From Pyxicephalus adspersus (taxonomy: Eukaryota > Chordata > Amphibia > Anura > Pyxicephalidae), in contig NC_092860.1 of the NCBI RefSeq assembly GCF_032062135.1, forward strand, positions 63,669,330 to 63,733,329: a DNA stretch of 64,000 bases, in the 5' to 3' direction. Made by a program: the position numbers and the translations under genes. Positions 1 through 10,686 of the stretch are shown here, piece by piece. Positions within the stretch are counted from its first letter, which is position 1, and the number at the start of each line of letters is the position of its first letter. The notes beneath the pieces are model-generated. The model was not told where the DNA came from and made no database searches. It saw only the letters and a program-made list of their open reading frames with translations.

Positions 1-850
1 AAAGTTCCTCCAGTAGCAGTCAAAGTGCTCTGCATTGCTCCAGAGTTTTGGGGGGGGAGGTCTTGGTATAGAACCACTTCCAATTCCTGGAAGATAGCTG
101 TATCTTGCGTTTGGGCAGCCCTCATAATTACTTTCTTCTGGTTGTAGGATAGCATGCGGCACAGCACATCTCATGGACGTGTGGTGCATCTGGAGCCCAT
201 TTCCCGATGTACGTAATCAATCTCAATGAAGGTCTCAGAAAGGGGAGTTTTCCCCCCAGCCAATTTTAGCTGGGTGCACCACCTGGCGGTTTTTAGGTGG
301 TTACTGAAGAGTTGGGTCACAATACAGGGGCTGCCACCCACCTTCAATTTCTTACCACCGGGCTTAAACAAATTTCTGGGTTGAACACTGGAAGGGTTTT
401 GGAAGATAGCTTTGAAAAGGGTCGTGATTGCACCATGTAGGTCGGCCAGGGCAACTGCTTCCAGAAGACCCCTTATCCTGATTTTACTGCAGTGATTGCG
501 ATTTTCAAGATAATCCTGCCAGCTGAGCAGAAGTTGTATGAACAGGCGGTGTTCGGTCTGTGATGTTCTCCACCTCCTCTATTCTTTCGCCGACAACCTT
601 CCAGAGCTCAGCTACCTCTGACCTGACCTCCAGGCCTGCTTTTGTGGGTAGGGAGTGTGCCATTCCTTCCCAGGTATCTCACTGACCCAGCAGAACAAGG
701 GAGCTACTCATCAAATCCATGGATCTGCAGCCTATGTCAGAGCAGCAGGGGGGATCTCCCTGGTAAGCCATCCTCTGCCAGAAGCTAGAGCCAGAGCTGC
801 CACAGCATATGTAGATTGCTGCCATCTAGCCCCCTTCTGTTCCTTCACCC
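1..850 (-). mobile_element. L1-Tx1 LINE fragment: 5' region and ORF1 (decayed, cut by window edge)
   Basis: Read on the minus strand this is the start of a Tx1-type L1. The 5' region near 850..800 carries a GATGGCAGC start motif. ORF1 follows, with a coiled-coil part around 620..540 (VAELWKVVGERIEEVE), then an RRM-like part with KIRIRGLLEAV near 450, the IEIDYVHREMG block near 215, and a C-terminal RPCDVLCR block continuing to about base 20 (YQDLP). These blocks match the RNA-binding ORF1 protein of L1 elements, which coats the element RNA. Stops and frameshifts break the frame, and a ~145-bp repeat is inserted in the RRM part. The rest of the element lies outside the window. If mfsd12 is intact, this copy sits in its first intron, in the same orientation. 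Confidence 0.75.
243..388 (-). repeat. Short interspersed repeat inside L1 ORF1 (copy also at 7178..7335)
   Basis: On the minus strand this begins GTTCAACCCAGAA and ends GGCTGGGGGGAAAAC. The same order of words (CAACCCAGAA, GGAGGGTGGCAG, CTCTTCAGTAA, GGGTGGTTA, GCACCCAG, GGGGAAAAC) recurs on the plus strand at 7178..7335. It interrupts the ORF1 RRM-like reading, so it went in after the L1. No clear target duplication was found. Superfamily unknown. Confidence 0.6.
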
Positions 851-2977
851 ACTAGCATAGAAGTAACTTCAAAGGTGAAATATGCACTAATTTCCTGCTT
901 TTGAGGGTCAAATAGGCTCTGGGGAGTGCTCCCCCATTGCCTAGGGGACTTGCAGTAGCTGTGGAGAAGCATGTCCTCACGCAGCCATGTGCATGTACCC
1001 CCACCCTTTTTTTTTTTATCATTGTTACATGCTCCACAACAACAAACTTATCAGTAATATCCCAGATCACCAACAATAAATTAGTAAATCATAACAATAG
1101 GCAGCAGTTCTGTGGTGAAGACAAGAACAGCACTCAATAATACTGAGGAATATGGTGAATGGAGACAATTGTACTGAAGAATACGGTGAACACATCACTG
1201 TGTTAAACACAAGTATAAACAACTATATTTTAGTACCAAGGGGCACATTTTAAAAGTGTGCCTTGAAAAACAACACCAATCACGATGATAATTAATTTTC
1301 AACATGTAAAGAAGGAAGAACTTAACATTACAAAGTTACTTATGTGTAGTTTGTTAGTCGTAGAAAATAAAGCATTGCATTAGGTATCAAGGCCTAAGAT
1401 TATCATCAATTAGGTTTACTAGTAGATGTTGACTGTTAAAAAGAACATGGTAACAGTGATCGGTTCTTAAGATTTAATCTAGCAAAAGGATAATAGGATG
1501 AATGCCAGATAATATTATATGATACATGTGATGCTGTAATCAAAAAAAAAGGAATATTTGGGTCTTTCTCCCTGGCAAACAAAACAAAATGGTTTTTATA
1601 AAGCAAACTTTTTTTAATAATTTTTTTAGCAGCCCATGTGGAAGTTATTGGAACAACAACAACTCAGATCCCTTCAGAGTAAAAATTATCAAGACCACAT
1701 CCAACATTCAAGACTACAAACAATTTAGGGGGTTTGTTCTAGGCTCTTTTTTGAGGAGTTGATTAACAGCTCAATATTTTTAAAAATACCTACAGTTTTA
1801 CCTATTGATTGAACCTTACCTAGAAGTTAATGCATATAATTAAGGCATTTACAAAGGTGGCCAATAATCAAGGGGAGACATATCTTAGCACAAACGTTTT
1901 GGATTTTATGGCTGATTGAACCAGTTTTTAATTCATTAACTAATATGAAGCACATTCACTGTTGATAAATTCCACCATGATAGTAATTTATTTAGGATAC
2001 CTGCTACTAATAATTTAATTTTTTAGATTAATATTTTTTTAAATGAGCAATAACTATGTAAATACCTAATTTTCAAACTATGTGGTAATCAAACTAGATA
2101 ACAATCAATTTGAGATAATTTCCAGTTCTTTCAAATATGTTGAAACAAAAACAATAAATAAAAATAGGATGAATATATGGATTGATTTAATATACTCCTT
2201 TGTCCAAATCATGATTGATACCAGCTGCATCATGAACATGCTACCCTGGTTTTTGTCTGGTCCTGCCATATCCTAAATACCATTCTGTGAGAGAAATGTC
2301 TGTACTTGACAACTCGCACCTAACATAAATATGCGTGTCCCCAAAGTATTGAAATTGATTGTTTTATGTTTATTTCATGATTGTTTGTTGATAAAATGGG
2401 TAATTGGCGAATTATATAAACTTGATGGTAAATTGATGTATATTTTATCTATATATGAATGTTTTGTAACATGAATTGTTGTTGAAATTGTAGATCTCCT
2501 CCTCCTGAGGAAGCGGATAGTCTCAGTGAAACGTGTAGAGTGATTGATATACCTCAATTAAGAGAGTTTTCAGAAGGAAATCTAAGCGATACAAATAATT
2601 TTTTTTTTATATAACTTCTTGTAAAGAATTTTAAAATTCGATTCAGAGTAAAGCAAGTTTTGGAATTTTTTAAACAGTATTAGAGAAGAATCTGCTGATT
2701 TGGCCTTTAAAGTCCTATTATCCAGTTTACAAACAAATTTTTGGTTAATTAAGTTAAGGGAACACTCAACCAACACACTGGAACACCAATTCATGTACAT
2801 TATAGAATATCAATTGACCCCCTAAGAAGAATGGTGATTGTTTAATTTCACCTGCTTTAGTGCAAATTAAAGCAGCAACAACAGGTGGACAGTAGGGCAA
2901 GGCAACTCTAAGTTTTTACCACAGACCATTTCTCTGTACTTATTCGTCTTGACAAACTGTTTATTAGACACACATTT
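851..2977. other. AT-rich non-coding stretch, nothing recognised
   Basis: This part is AT-rich with short A and T runs. All open frames here are short and resemble no family I know. The words CCTGAGGAAGCGG and GAAACGTGTAG near 2506..2540 resemble a degenerate motif repeated near 4900, but no boundaries can be drawn. Probably intronic. Confidence 0.5.
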
Positions 2978-3462
2978 TAACCTACTTGCCGTTAAGCCCG
3001 ACCTTCGCTCGGGCAAAAAAAAATTGCGAAGATGGTTAACCCCGAGATTTTTCACATCCCCACTTACCTGGTCCCCCTGTGCTCATCCAGGGTCGTCCTC
3101 CATCGATCATCGTCCGCCGATCTCCCTCTCCAGCGTCGGGTGCCAGCGGGACCAGATAAGAAGCCGACCGGCATCTTGTGATCCGCCGGCCCAGCGGATC
3201 ACAAGATGCCGGCCGGCAGAACACAAGATGCCGGCCGGCTTCTTACCTGGTCCCGCTGATCGTCCCACGTCCTTCTCGATCCAGCGCCGGATGCTCTCTG
3301 AAACGAGAAGCCGTCCGGCGGAGAAAAAAAAAAAACGGACGGCTTCTCCCTGCGTGCGTGCGCGATGACGTCGGCGCGTGTGCAGGAAATTCAAACTGAA
3401 ACTCATTCAAACATTTTGTATTGGATTCAATACAAACTCCTGTATCCAATCCAATACGAAAT
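2978..3462 (-). repeat. TIR element with GC-rich core (family A, copy 1)
   Basis: The left end reads TTAACCTACTTGCCGTTAAG. A CCCGACCTTCGCTCGGGC inverted word follows, then a GC-rich core (3060..3370) and a tail with TTGTATTGGATTCAATAC near 3418. The same parts occur in opposite orientation at 11878..12344 (end TTAACGGTTGGGAGGTTAA) and 21733..24200. The core contains a 19-bp-arm hairpin (3168..3186 with 3194..3212). The open frames in the core are compositional and not conserved between copies. Probably a non-autonomous DNA element; the right end is cut by a TA-flanked element at 3464. Confidence 0.6.
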
Positions 3463-3463
3463 A

Positions 3464-3625
3464 CCGTATTTTTTGCCATATAAGACGCACTTTTTCTTCC
3501 CCAAAACTGAGGGGGAAAAGTTAGTGCGTCCTATATGACAAATGTGTTAAAAAAAATAATTAGAATATTATACTCACCCGATACCCGGATCCTGCGTGTG
3601 CCTCTGCAGCAACAAGTCTCTCAAA
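3464..3625 (+). mobile_element. TA-flanked MITE, partial (type with TATAAGACGCAC end)
   Basis: It starts CCGTATTTTTTGCCATATAA after a TA and continues with AAGACGCACTTTTTCTT, GTTAGTGCGTCCTATAT, ACTCACCCGATA and CTGCGTGTG. These words appear in the same order on the minus strand of the complete copy at 20177..20662. The match stops around 3625, before a TA/T simple repeat, so the other end is lost. Confidence 0.7.
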
Positions 3626-3651
3626 GTTGTCTACAATGGTCACCTCTTATT

Positions 3652-3654
<3 letters not shown>

Positions 3655-3712
<58 letters not shown>

Positions 3713-3717
3713 TTTTC
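3655..3717. repeat. (TA)n then poly-T simple repeat
   Basis: About 40 bases of alternating TA are followed by about 22 T. A plain microsatellite; the open frames running through it are artefacts. Confidence 0.95.
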
Positions 3718-3892
3718 TTCCAATGTTACTACAACTGCCCTTTAAACCCCCAGCAGTGTTATCATTTGTTCCAACCTTTTCTCACTTTTGCCGGACATAT
3801 TTTTTTGCAATGGCAGCTTGACTGGCATGTGCCAGAGAACATCAGAATTAGCAGGTTTGCCATTGACATCTCATTCTATTAAAAAAAAAGGA

Positions 3893-3985
3893 TTTATATA
3901 GCGCCAACATATTATGCAGCGCTGTACATTACAGAGGGGTTACAAATGACAGACAGATACAGCCAGTGACACAGGAGGAGGAGAT
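3893..3985 (-). repeat. L2/SINE 3' tail fragment
   Basis: The words TTTATATAGCGCCAACATAT and GCAGCGCTGTACATTA are the reverse complement of the 3' tail that ends the L2 element at 61376..61440. This is a 5'-truncated copy of the L2 or of a SINE using the same tail. Confidence 0.65.
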
Positions 3986-5542
3986 GTAGCATATGCCCCA
4001 TTTCCACAAATGGGGCATAAAATACAGAGCAGATGCAAAGCAATGACTTACAAACTAATCCACATTTAAGATTGGTCCTACTACATGATTACATTGTAAA
4101 TGTTGTCCCCTCCTGCAGGACTAACAGCCTATGTAAAAAGTAAAGGGCAGCCGTTTCTGAAAGACGGGGATTGGGCCAAAAAGAAAAAATGGCTAGCCCT
4201 AGGAGGAACTCCATTGTTTCTATGACAAATGCAAGGGCAAGCAAAAGACAAAGGAAACTTATCGTTGACAGTACATGTACTGCCATAAAAACATTTCCCT
4301 AAACAATTAAAAGCTTTAGGCCACAGCTAAAGTATTACACAATACAAAACATTACACAATAAAATAAGTACATAAAGTTATACCATAAGTTTTACATACA
4401 TTACCAATTGGTCTTTCTCATCTCAGACAAAAATCCAGCATGTGTACAATGGTCTCCCATGGTAGATCTTCAATCCACTGTGGCAGCATAATGAAAAACT
4501 GATTGGGAATAGCTTCTGTACTTTCCCGTGAAAAAGAGAAACATAGAGTGCCACATAACGGCAGTGTGTGTACAATGCACATTCGTTGTCCTGTCACTGA
4601 AAAAAATTCTGAAATATTTTTTTCCAGTGACAGAAATCTGACATCTGTATACCTGATCAGGTAGGTCAATGCAGAAAGGGTGGTTCATTATTTCAGTTTG
4701 CACAGGCCTATGCATTGCTGATCTCAGCTCTCACAGAGGAATAATACTAACTCCAAAAGGATATGCAGGCTGAACATGCAATCAACAGTTTTGGATATGC
4801 AAAGAAATAGCACCTACTAAGTGCCCTTATTTAATTTTAAATTTAATGGTGCCAGCCCCTAATGCAAACAGTACAAAAACATGAAAGGTCTCTACAATAC
4901 CTCGAAAAAAGCCTAAGGGCAAAACACGTTGTGATTGGTAACCACTGCTTTGATTGAAACTTATATGACCACAATCTATAAAATGTTACATTTATGGATA
5001 TTTTTATCTTGTGCCGATAGCTGAACTCTATTTAGATATATTACCTTACAAGCCTCATGAAGCAATAAGGGCTCATGGTCTAGGTTGTTTTTTTTGTACA
5101 TGTATACGTCAAACATTATATTATATTTAGTGATTCACCATTATATTTGGGAGCTGGAAGGTTTTGTAGGAGGGTTGAAGAAGATGCCTCCTTCTCCCTT
5201 ACCCATCTAGGCTGACAAGTGCTACTTTGGCTGAACCTCCTGCTTTTTATGAGCCAAAAAACTATTTGCAAGAAAAATTTATTATATTGTGTATGTACAA
5301 AAATCAGTTTTCAGTAAAATAATACACTAAAACATGTTTACCTGCATTTACACAAATATTACATGACAAAACTTTTGCAACTAGATTTCTGTAATCAACA
5401 GGTTCTTTTTTTCAGAAAAGTAGTAAATGTTTTGTGGTTTTAAGTATAATCCAATTTTCCAATTTGAAAAAAAAAAAAGGTTTGAGTACCATAGAATGTC
5501 ACAGTATGTCACTGTCAGTTTCTGTCTGTCATTTGCAACCTC
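3986..5542. other. Non-coding stretch, nothing recognised
   Basis: The sequence is mixed with no supported gene. A minus-strand open frame at 4089..4286 is hydrophobic but matches no family known to me. The phrase GCCTAAGGGCAAAACACGTT at 4912..4931 resembles the motif noted near 2506..2540. Confidence 0.4.
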
Positions 5543-5605
5543 TATTTATTTATTGTACAGCGTTGTGTAATATGTTGTTATATAAATACTGTTTAATAAT
5601 AATGA
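5543..5605 (+). repeat. L2/SINE 3' tail fragment
   Basis: It reads TGTACAGCGTTGTGTAATAT, then GTTGTTATATAAATACTG and TTTAATAATAATGAT. It matches the last 65 bases of the L2 at 61376..61440 in the same orientation, including the short AAT-rich end. Confidence 0.65.
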
Positions 5606-6479
5606 TAGTTGCCTGTTGAATTAAAAACTTGGAGTCACTGACCTGAAGCATTCAGCAGTACGACTAAGTTCTGACTTACATTTATATTTCACTTGAGTGA
5701 TGTAGAAGTATTTAATGAAAGTTAAAGTTAAAAAAATTTATATGATGACAAAGATCCTTCTGCCTGCAAGAACCTTTGTGCAGTTAAGAGTACATGATGG
5801 GCATGATTCTGTGCCAAGATGAAATAACTCCCTGTGTTAGTGTGCAGAAGTTACATTATACCCACTTTGCCATTTAGGACTACTGCAAGGGAAATCACAG
5901 CTGTTACATTACTGGAGAGGGCAGTTTGGCAGAAGGGAGGGATAGGGAAAGAGAAAATTGCAATTTCAAAAGAAGTCAGTAATGTAAGCCTACATGTTTT
6001 ATTCCTAAAAGTTCCTTATATTTCTCTTGACATCCATCCCAAGATGTTCTTCTAAAACAAAAACAAAATGAGATGGTCTGTCACAGAGCAGGATGCTTAT
6101 GACAGTGCTGGATTGATACAATCTTGATAAAAGTTATGTACACAAGTCATATATATTACTAAAAATAATCTTTAGTTATTGTTTCTAGTGACAGCAAAAC
6201 AAACGAGCACTGTTGTGTTCTTTGGAGGGGGGTTTTATACAGTGCTAGATTTTTACCAGAGACAATCACAATCATCCTTCTCGCAACAAATATTAAGCGT
6301 GTGTATGCAACATAAGAGAAAAATTTCAACAGCATGTACAGTCAACTAGTTAGACCTGCTGTAGGATGAATATAATATCAGGAGCACAGTTAAAGCGAAG
6401 TAAATTGTAACCATATTATGATGAATTCCATTACAAATTTAAAGTAATCGCTGTCAGTTTTACACTATACCTCATTATA
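5606..6479. other. Non-coding stretch, nothing recognised
   Basis: Nothing here resembles a gene or a repeat recognised elsewhere in the window. Confidence 0.4.
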
Positions 6480-6760
6480 TTATTACACAGTATTTATATA
6501 GCGCCATCATATTACGCAGCGTTGTACAAAGTCCATAGTTGTGTCACTAACTGTTCCTCAAAGGAGCTCATCAATGTAGTCTAAGGTAAATTTTTTGGGG
6601 GGAAGCCAATAACCTCATTGCATGTTTTTTGGGAACCTACACAGGCACAGGCACAGGGAGAACCTGCAAACTCCATGCAGAGAGTGTCCTGGCCAAGATT
6701 CGAACCTGGGATCCAGCGCTGAAGATGCCGGAGTGATACCTCATGTTTATTACTAGTCAA
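6480..6760 (-). repeat. tRNA-derived SINE with an L2-type tail
   Basis: On the minus strand the head carries a tRNA-like B box, GGTTCGAATC (plus-strand 6697..6706). The SINE body word GGAGTTTGCAGGTTCTCCC follows, then the tail that ends in a GTACAACGCTGCGTAATATG and GCGCTATATAAATAC series at 6540..6485. The tail matches the 3' end of the L2 LINE at 61376..61440, as expected of a SINE copied by an L2 machinery. The A box is degenerate. Confidence 0.7.
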
Positions 6761-7177
6761 AATTTACAAAGTACTTTGAGTAAAACATAGAATGGCGTTT
6801 AAGGATTTCACACTAAACCGAATTGGATAATTGGAGATCAAAACCAACAGTTCCTGATGAATATTGCTATACACATGGCAAAAACACAATTCTTCATAGA
6901 TTTTGACAAACTACTGTACAGATCGTAGTTTGTGAAAGATTTTTCACTTTGTCACTTTTTATGCCCAGTGCAAGTCTACGAGCCATGCATGCCCAATTTC
7001 ACGTATGATAATCATTGTCTAACATCTATCTAGACAATGACAAATAACCAGAGTGAATTATTATTGTAGTCAAGAATCATCATCTTTTGAGATCAATCAC
7101 TTTAAAAAAAATAATTATTTAACAATAGGCGTCTGATCATTAATTTTGAATAACAATTCTACAAATCTAGCACATTG

Positions 7178-7335
7178 TTCAACCCAGAATTTTTTTTAAC
7201 ATGGATGGGAAGAAATTGTAGGAGGGTGGCAGTCCGTGGATTGTGACAACTCTTCAGTAATCACCCCAAAACAGCTGGGTGGTTACTAAAAAGTGCTCTG
7301 TGGCGCACCCAGGTAAAAGGGGCTGGGGAAAACAC
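7178..7335 (+). repeat. Short interspersed repeat (second copy of 243..388)
   Basis: It shares ordered words with the minus-strand copy at 243..388, from CAACCCAGAA to GGCTGGGGAAAAC. A further partial match, CCCAGCTG to TCTGGGGAGAACACTGG, lies at 10055..10090. Confidence 0.6.
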
Positions 7336-7734
7336 TGAGCATGTGTATGTAGCTTAAGTCTTTTAAAATGCCAATGCACAGACGTATAACATTGCCAGAT
7401 GCTGATGGTGGAGATACAGGAATATTGCTTTCACTTACTGATTTCAAGTGGGCTACCATAGTACTCCCCTGCCCCCTTTTGGTGGGTGGGCCACCCGGCT
7501 GTTCTGCCCAGCTCTTATAAGCAGTTCTAATCCTCTGAACAGACACAGAGAGGTTGATCCCTTTTCAGCTAAGAGCTGATTGCTGATAAGAGCCAGGCAG
7601 AGGGAGAAGAGCACAGCACAGCTACGATAAGATCGGGACACAGGCTGTTCCTCCCCTAATCTATAGTTGTGTCAAGTCTTCTGAAAAAAAAATTTGCCCG
7701 AGTGGGCATGTGTAATGATGTAATCGGCAGCTTA

Positions 7735-9030
7735 ATAGCTGTGTGTGTAACTGGATGTCATTCTGCAGCCTTACAACTCTGTGTATAAACCTTCATATCT
7801 ACTAAACCATATGTCATAATGACTTCAAATTTTTAGGATGCACAGGGAACACTCATAGTTAACAGTAAGTAACCACTATTTCAGCACCCTTTGAAAAAAA
7901 TTTAAGATATGGGGATCAGAATTGCAAAAACTTTTGAAAATACTACAATGGGGTTCCTGTTTCAAAAGCAAGTGCACCTAGGTGTCCTTAATTGAAAATG
8001 CAAATTAGGGACCCCAGGCCACTCACATAGAATCATTAGGATGGGGCTCCTAAATTATTACGTAACTGTCACAAATCTACAACTGTCATACTATGTTACC
8101 CTGATCTGCTTCTCTTTGAATCACAATTTACCTAGAATGGTGGGGTGTCCAAAACCAAAAATATAGGTGCAGTGGGGGACACCTTTGGCAACCCCCCCAC
8201 CCCAAAATGTAATTACTGCCCTGTTACACATTACTGCCCACTTCTAATACTTGAACCCCAATTTCTCTGCAATGGGAAGGTATAAGTAACAGAAAATGTG
8301 TGGAAAATGTCTGTAGCCAACCCCCCCCTAATGGTTTATCATTTTGGTATCATGAGAACATAAACTCTACCTATCAAAATTAAATTGGGGTACATGTACT
8401 GGAAGGGTACAACCATGTGTACCAGGGCAATGTGTTCTGATGGGCAGAGTTTATGTTGTAATGATGCCACGGTGAATAAATTTTCACACCCCCCACTTGC
8501 ACCTATATTTTGTTTACCTGCACCTCTCTGTGGGCAGAGTTTTTTTTTGTTCTAATGATGCCATGCTAATGAAATTTTAGGGGGGTTTATACACTGTCCC
8601 CCACTTGCATCTACATTTTCAGTTTCTTGCACCTCTTCATTCCAAATAAGATGAGGTTCAAAGAACAGAAGCAGAAAAGGCAGCATAGTATCACTATAGT
8701 TTTGTGAAAGGTAGATTGGGGCCCACCCCAATGCCCCTTGCTGTGTAGGTGGCCCCTGGGGGTCCTTAATTTGCATCTTTAATTTTGGTCTCCTAGGTGC
8801 ACTTTCCTATGAAACAGCAACCCAATTGTTCAATTTCCACAAGTTTTTAAACTTGTGATCCCTGTATCTTGAAATTCTTTAAAGAAATATTGGTTATTAG
8901 TGGTACCCTGTACCATAAAATTCTCAAGCCATTACAACCAACAATTTAGGAGATCTGAAAACTTGAACACGGCGAGTTGTTAGGGCTGCAGAATATGACA
9001 AGCAACCTTTACACACACATAGCTATCACA
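7735..9030. mobile_element. 1.3-kb foldback (long inverted repeat) element
   Basis: The two halves are imperfect reverse complements over about 450 bases each. The arm 7735..8185 holds ATTCTGCAGCCTTACAACTC, TTAAGATATGGGGATCA, AAGTGCACCTAGG and GCAGTGGGGGACA. The arm 8590..9030 holds their complements in reverse order: TGTCCCCCACTTGC, CCTAGGTGCACTTT, TGATCCCTGTATCTTGAA and GCTGCAGAATATGACAAG. The centre is also partly self-complementary, with CATAAACTCTACC near 8363 and GGCAGAGTTTATG near 8442. No coding potential. A related partial copy lies at 51590..52450. Probably a non-autonomous DNA element; the terminal target duplication was not resolved. Confidence 0.7.
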
Positions 9031-10421
9031 CTACGGGTGGATGAATTTCAATTTTTTGTTTTTGCCCATAGAATATGGGCAGTGATGAAAAAGAGGGGGG
9101 GGGGGAATTGACACTGGCTGTCCTGCCTTCCCATCTGCTAACACGTGCATGATGCTCTTAAAGCAACACCACATTTTAACATTGTATAAAAGGGGACTTT
9201 CCTTTTTTTTCATATTAAAAAACGTGTTTTTTTTTTTTAACTTGTGGGGGAGAACCCCTCTCCTTCCGTCTTTACTGCCATGGTGGTAAAGACTGCAGGG
9301 TAAATCTGCAACATCCTAAGGTATTTGTGTCACATATCCCAGGTGGTTGTGGGCTGCTTATTTTGCGAATGCCCAACATTGGGAATGTATCATCAGGGGC
9401 TTTCCTATAATGTAAAAAAAAAGTTCATCAATCCCACGCATGCACAAAGAGATCAACACTTGATGGAACAGTGAGCATCAGAAGAAGATAGAAGCTCAGC
9501 AAGCGTGGGACTCTCTGGGCTCAGTTTGTGGACTTTTTTTCACAAAAGCTTAGCGCTAAATGTAGCTAACGCAAGGAGGTCACATCTGAAGTCAGGCTGA
9601 ATTCACATTGGCAGTAAGGTTGCATTTGCTGCGTTTACCCCTCACTTTCCTCTCACCAGGAACCACTACTGCTTGAAAAACTGCTAGGTCTAAAACAAAT
9701 CCCAGCACTTACCGCCTGTTTTCAATCCCATGTGCCTAGGAGTTGTCACTCAGGAGGGGTAAATGGTCCAGTTTTTACCACTAATGTGAACCAATCCTAA
9801 CATGTTATGCCACATTGATGTCAATATTATACTAATAAACATGGAACTCTAGGCAGTTGGATTAAAATACATACGCACTGAACAGTTTGGGCATAACACA
9901 AAATCATGGAAAAATTGCCCACTCTAACAAGCCAGACATTAGTAAATTGGAACAAAGTACAGGGGGTAGGTAGAACACGGTTACAATAATAGAGGTTACT
10001 GGATACCTGTGGCTTATAAAACTAGGAGCACTAAATTTTCCCACGTTTTTTTCCCAGCTGAAAAAAAAATCTGGGGAGAACACTGGCTAGAAATAACATG
10101 ACTCAAACCTGTAGATCCTCAATCAGCTACCACTTGAGATTTTCCTACTTTTGCTAAAATTGCACAGTGCTGACAAATTTTATCACCCCAACCCTTGGTG
10201 CCCAATCTTAAGCCTTCTTTTCAACCCAGTGGTTATGCTTAAACCCCCTTCCTTCCCCACCTGATGCCTAAACTATCCAGAAACCAACCTTAACCTCCAC
10301 CAGTTCCCTTATCTTACAGGTAGCTAAATTACATATACTTTATCACCAAACGCGCTGACAGGAACAAAGTAAATCCCATCTATTAAATTACATCTGAAAC
10401 ACTTAATCTACCCACACCTAC
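9031..10421. other. Non-coding stretch before the mfsd12 exon
   Basis: Nothing coding is seen. A fragment of the short repeat described at 7178..7335 lies at 10055..10090. This is intron 1 of mfsd12 if that gene is intact. Confidence 0.4.
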
Positions 10422-10686
10422 CGATTAGATGCCACGATTTTCGGCGTCCATATGGCAGATTGCCAGCATGTTGATCCGACTCATAGCCAACAAGAGGCGT
10501 ACAGATGCCATCAGCGACCTGGCCCACAAGCAGGAGGATCCCGGCATTAAACGAGTTAAAGCCCAACACAGAATGGAAATAGACTAAGAAATATGTGAAC
10601 CACATAGAAGCACATAAGTCATTTAGAAAATGTCCGGTGGCATAGCTGAGTTTCTGACAAAAGTGTAACGAAGCCGAGTCTTCCAT
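10422..10686 (-). CDS. mfsd12: MFSD12, first coding exon (major facilitator superfamily transporter)
   Basis: This exon encodes the N-terminus of MFSD12, a 12-helix MFS protein of melanosomes and lysosomes known to support cysteine import and pigment control. The start ATG is at 10686..10684 in a strong Kozak context (A at -3, G at +4). The 88 codons begin MEDSASLHF. Helix 1 includes [15 protein letters not shown] (about residues 18..32). Helix 2 and the following loop include [20 protein letters not shown] (about 51..70), the MFS signature loop. The exon ends KSWHLIG with a split codon and the donor G|GTAGGT at 10422/10421. Length and boundary fit exon 1 of vertebrate mfsd12. The frame is intact with no stops. 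No later exon is recognisable down to base 1, so the rest of the gene should lie outside the window. Confidence 0.93.

Noticed and set aside
2949..3479. Several arginine/proline-rich open frames on both strands
   Set aside because: Product of the GC-rich core of the family A element; not kept in the copies at 11878 and 21733.
3535..3882. 115-codon frame rich in Tyr-Ile and Phe
   Set aside because: Translation of the (TA)n and poly-T run.
6640..6760. A functional tRNA gene
   Set aside because: A B box is present, but there is no full cloverleaf and the A box is degenerate; it is the head of a SINE.
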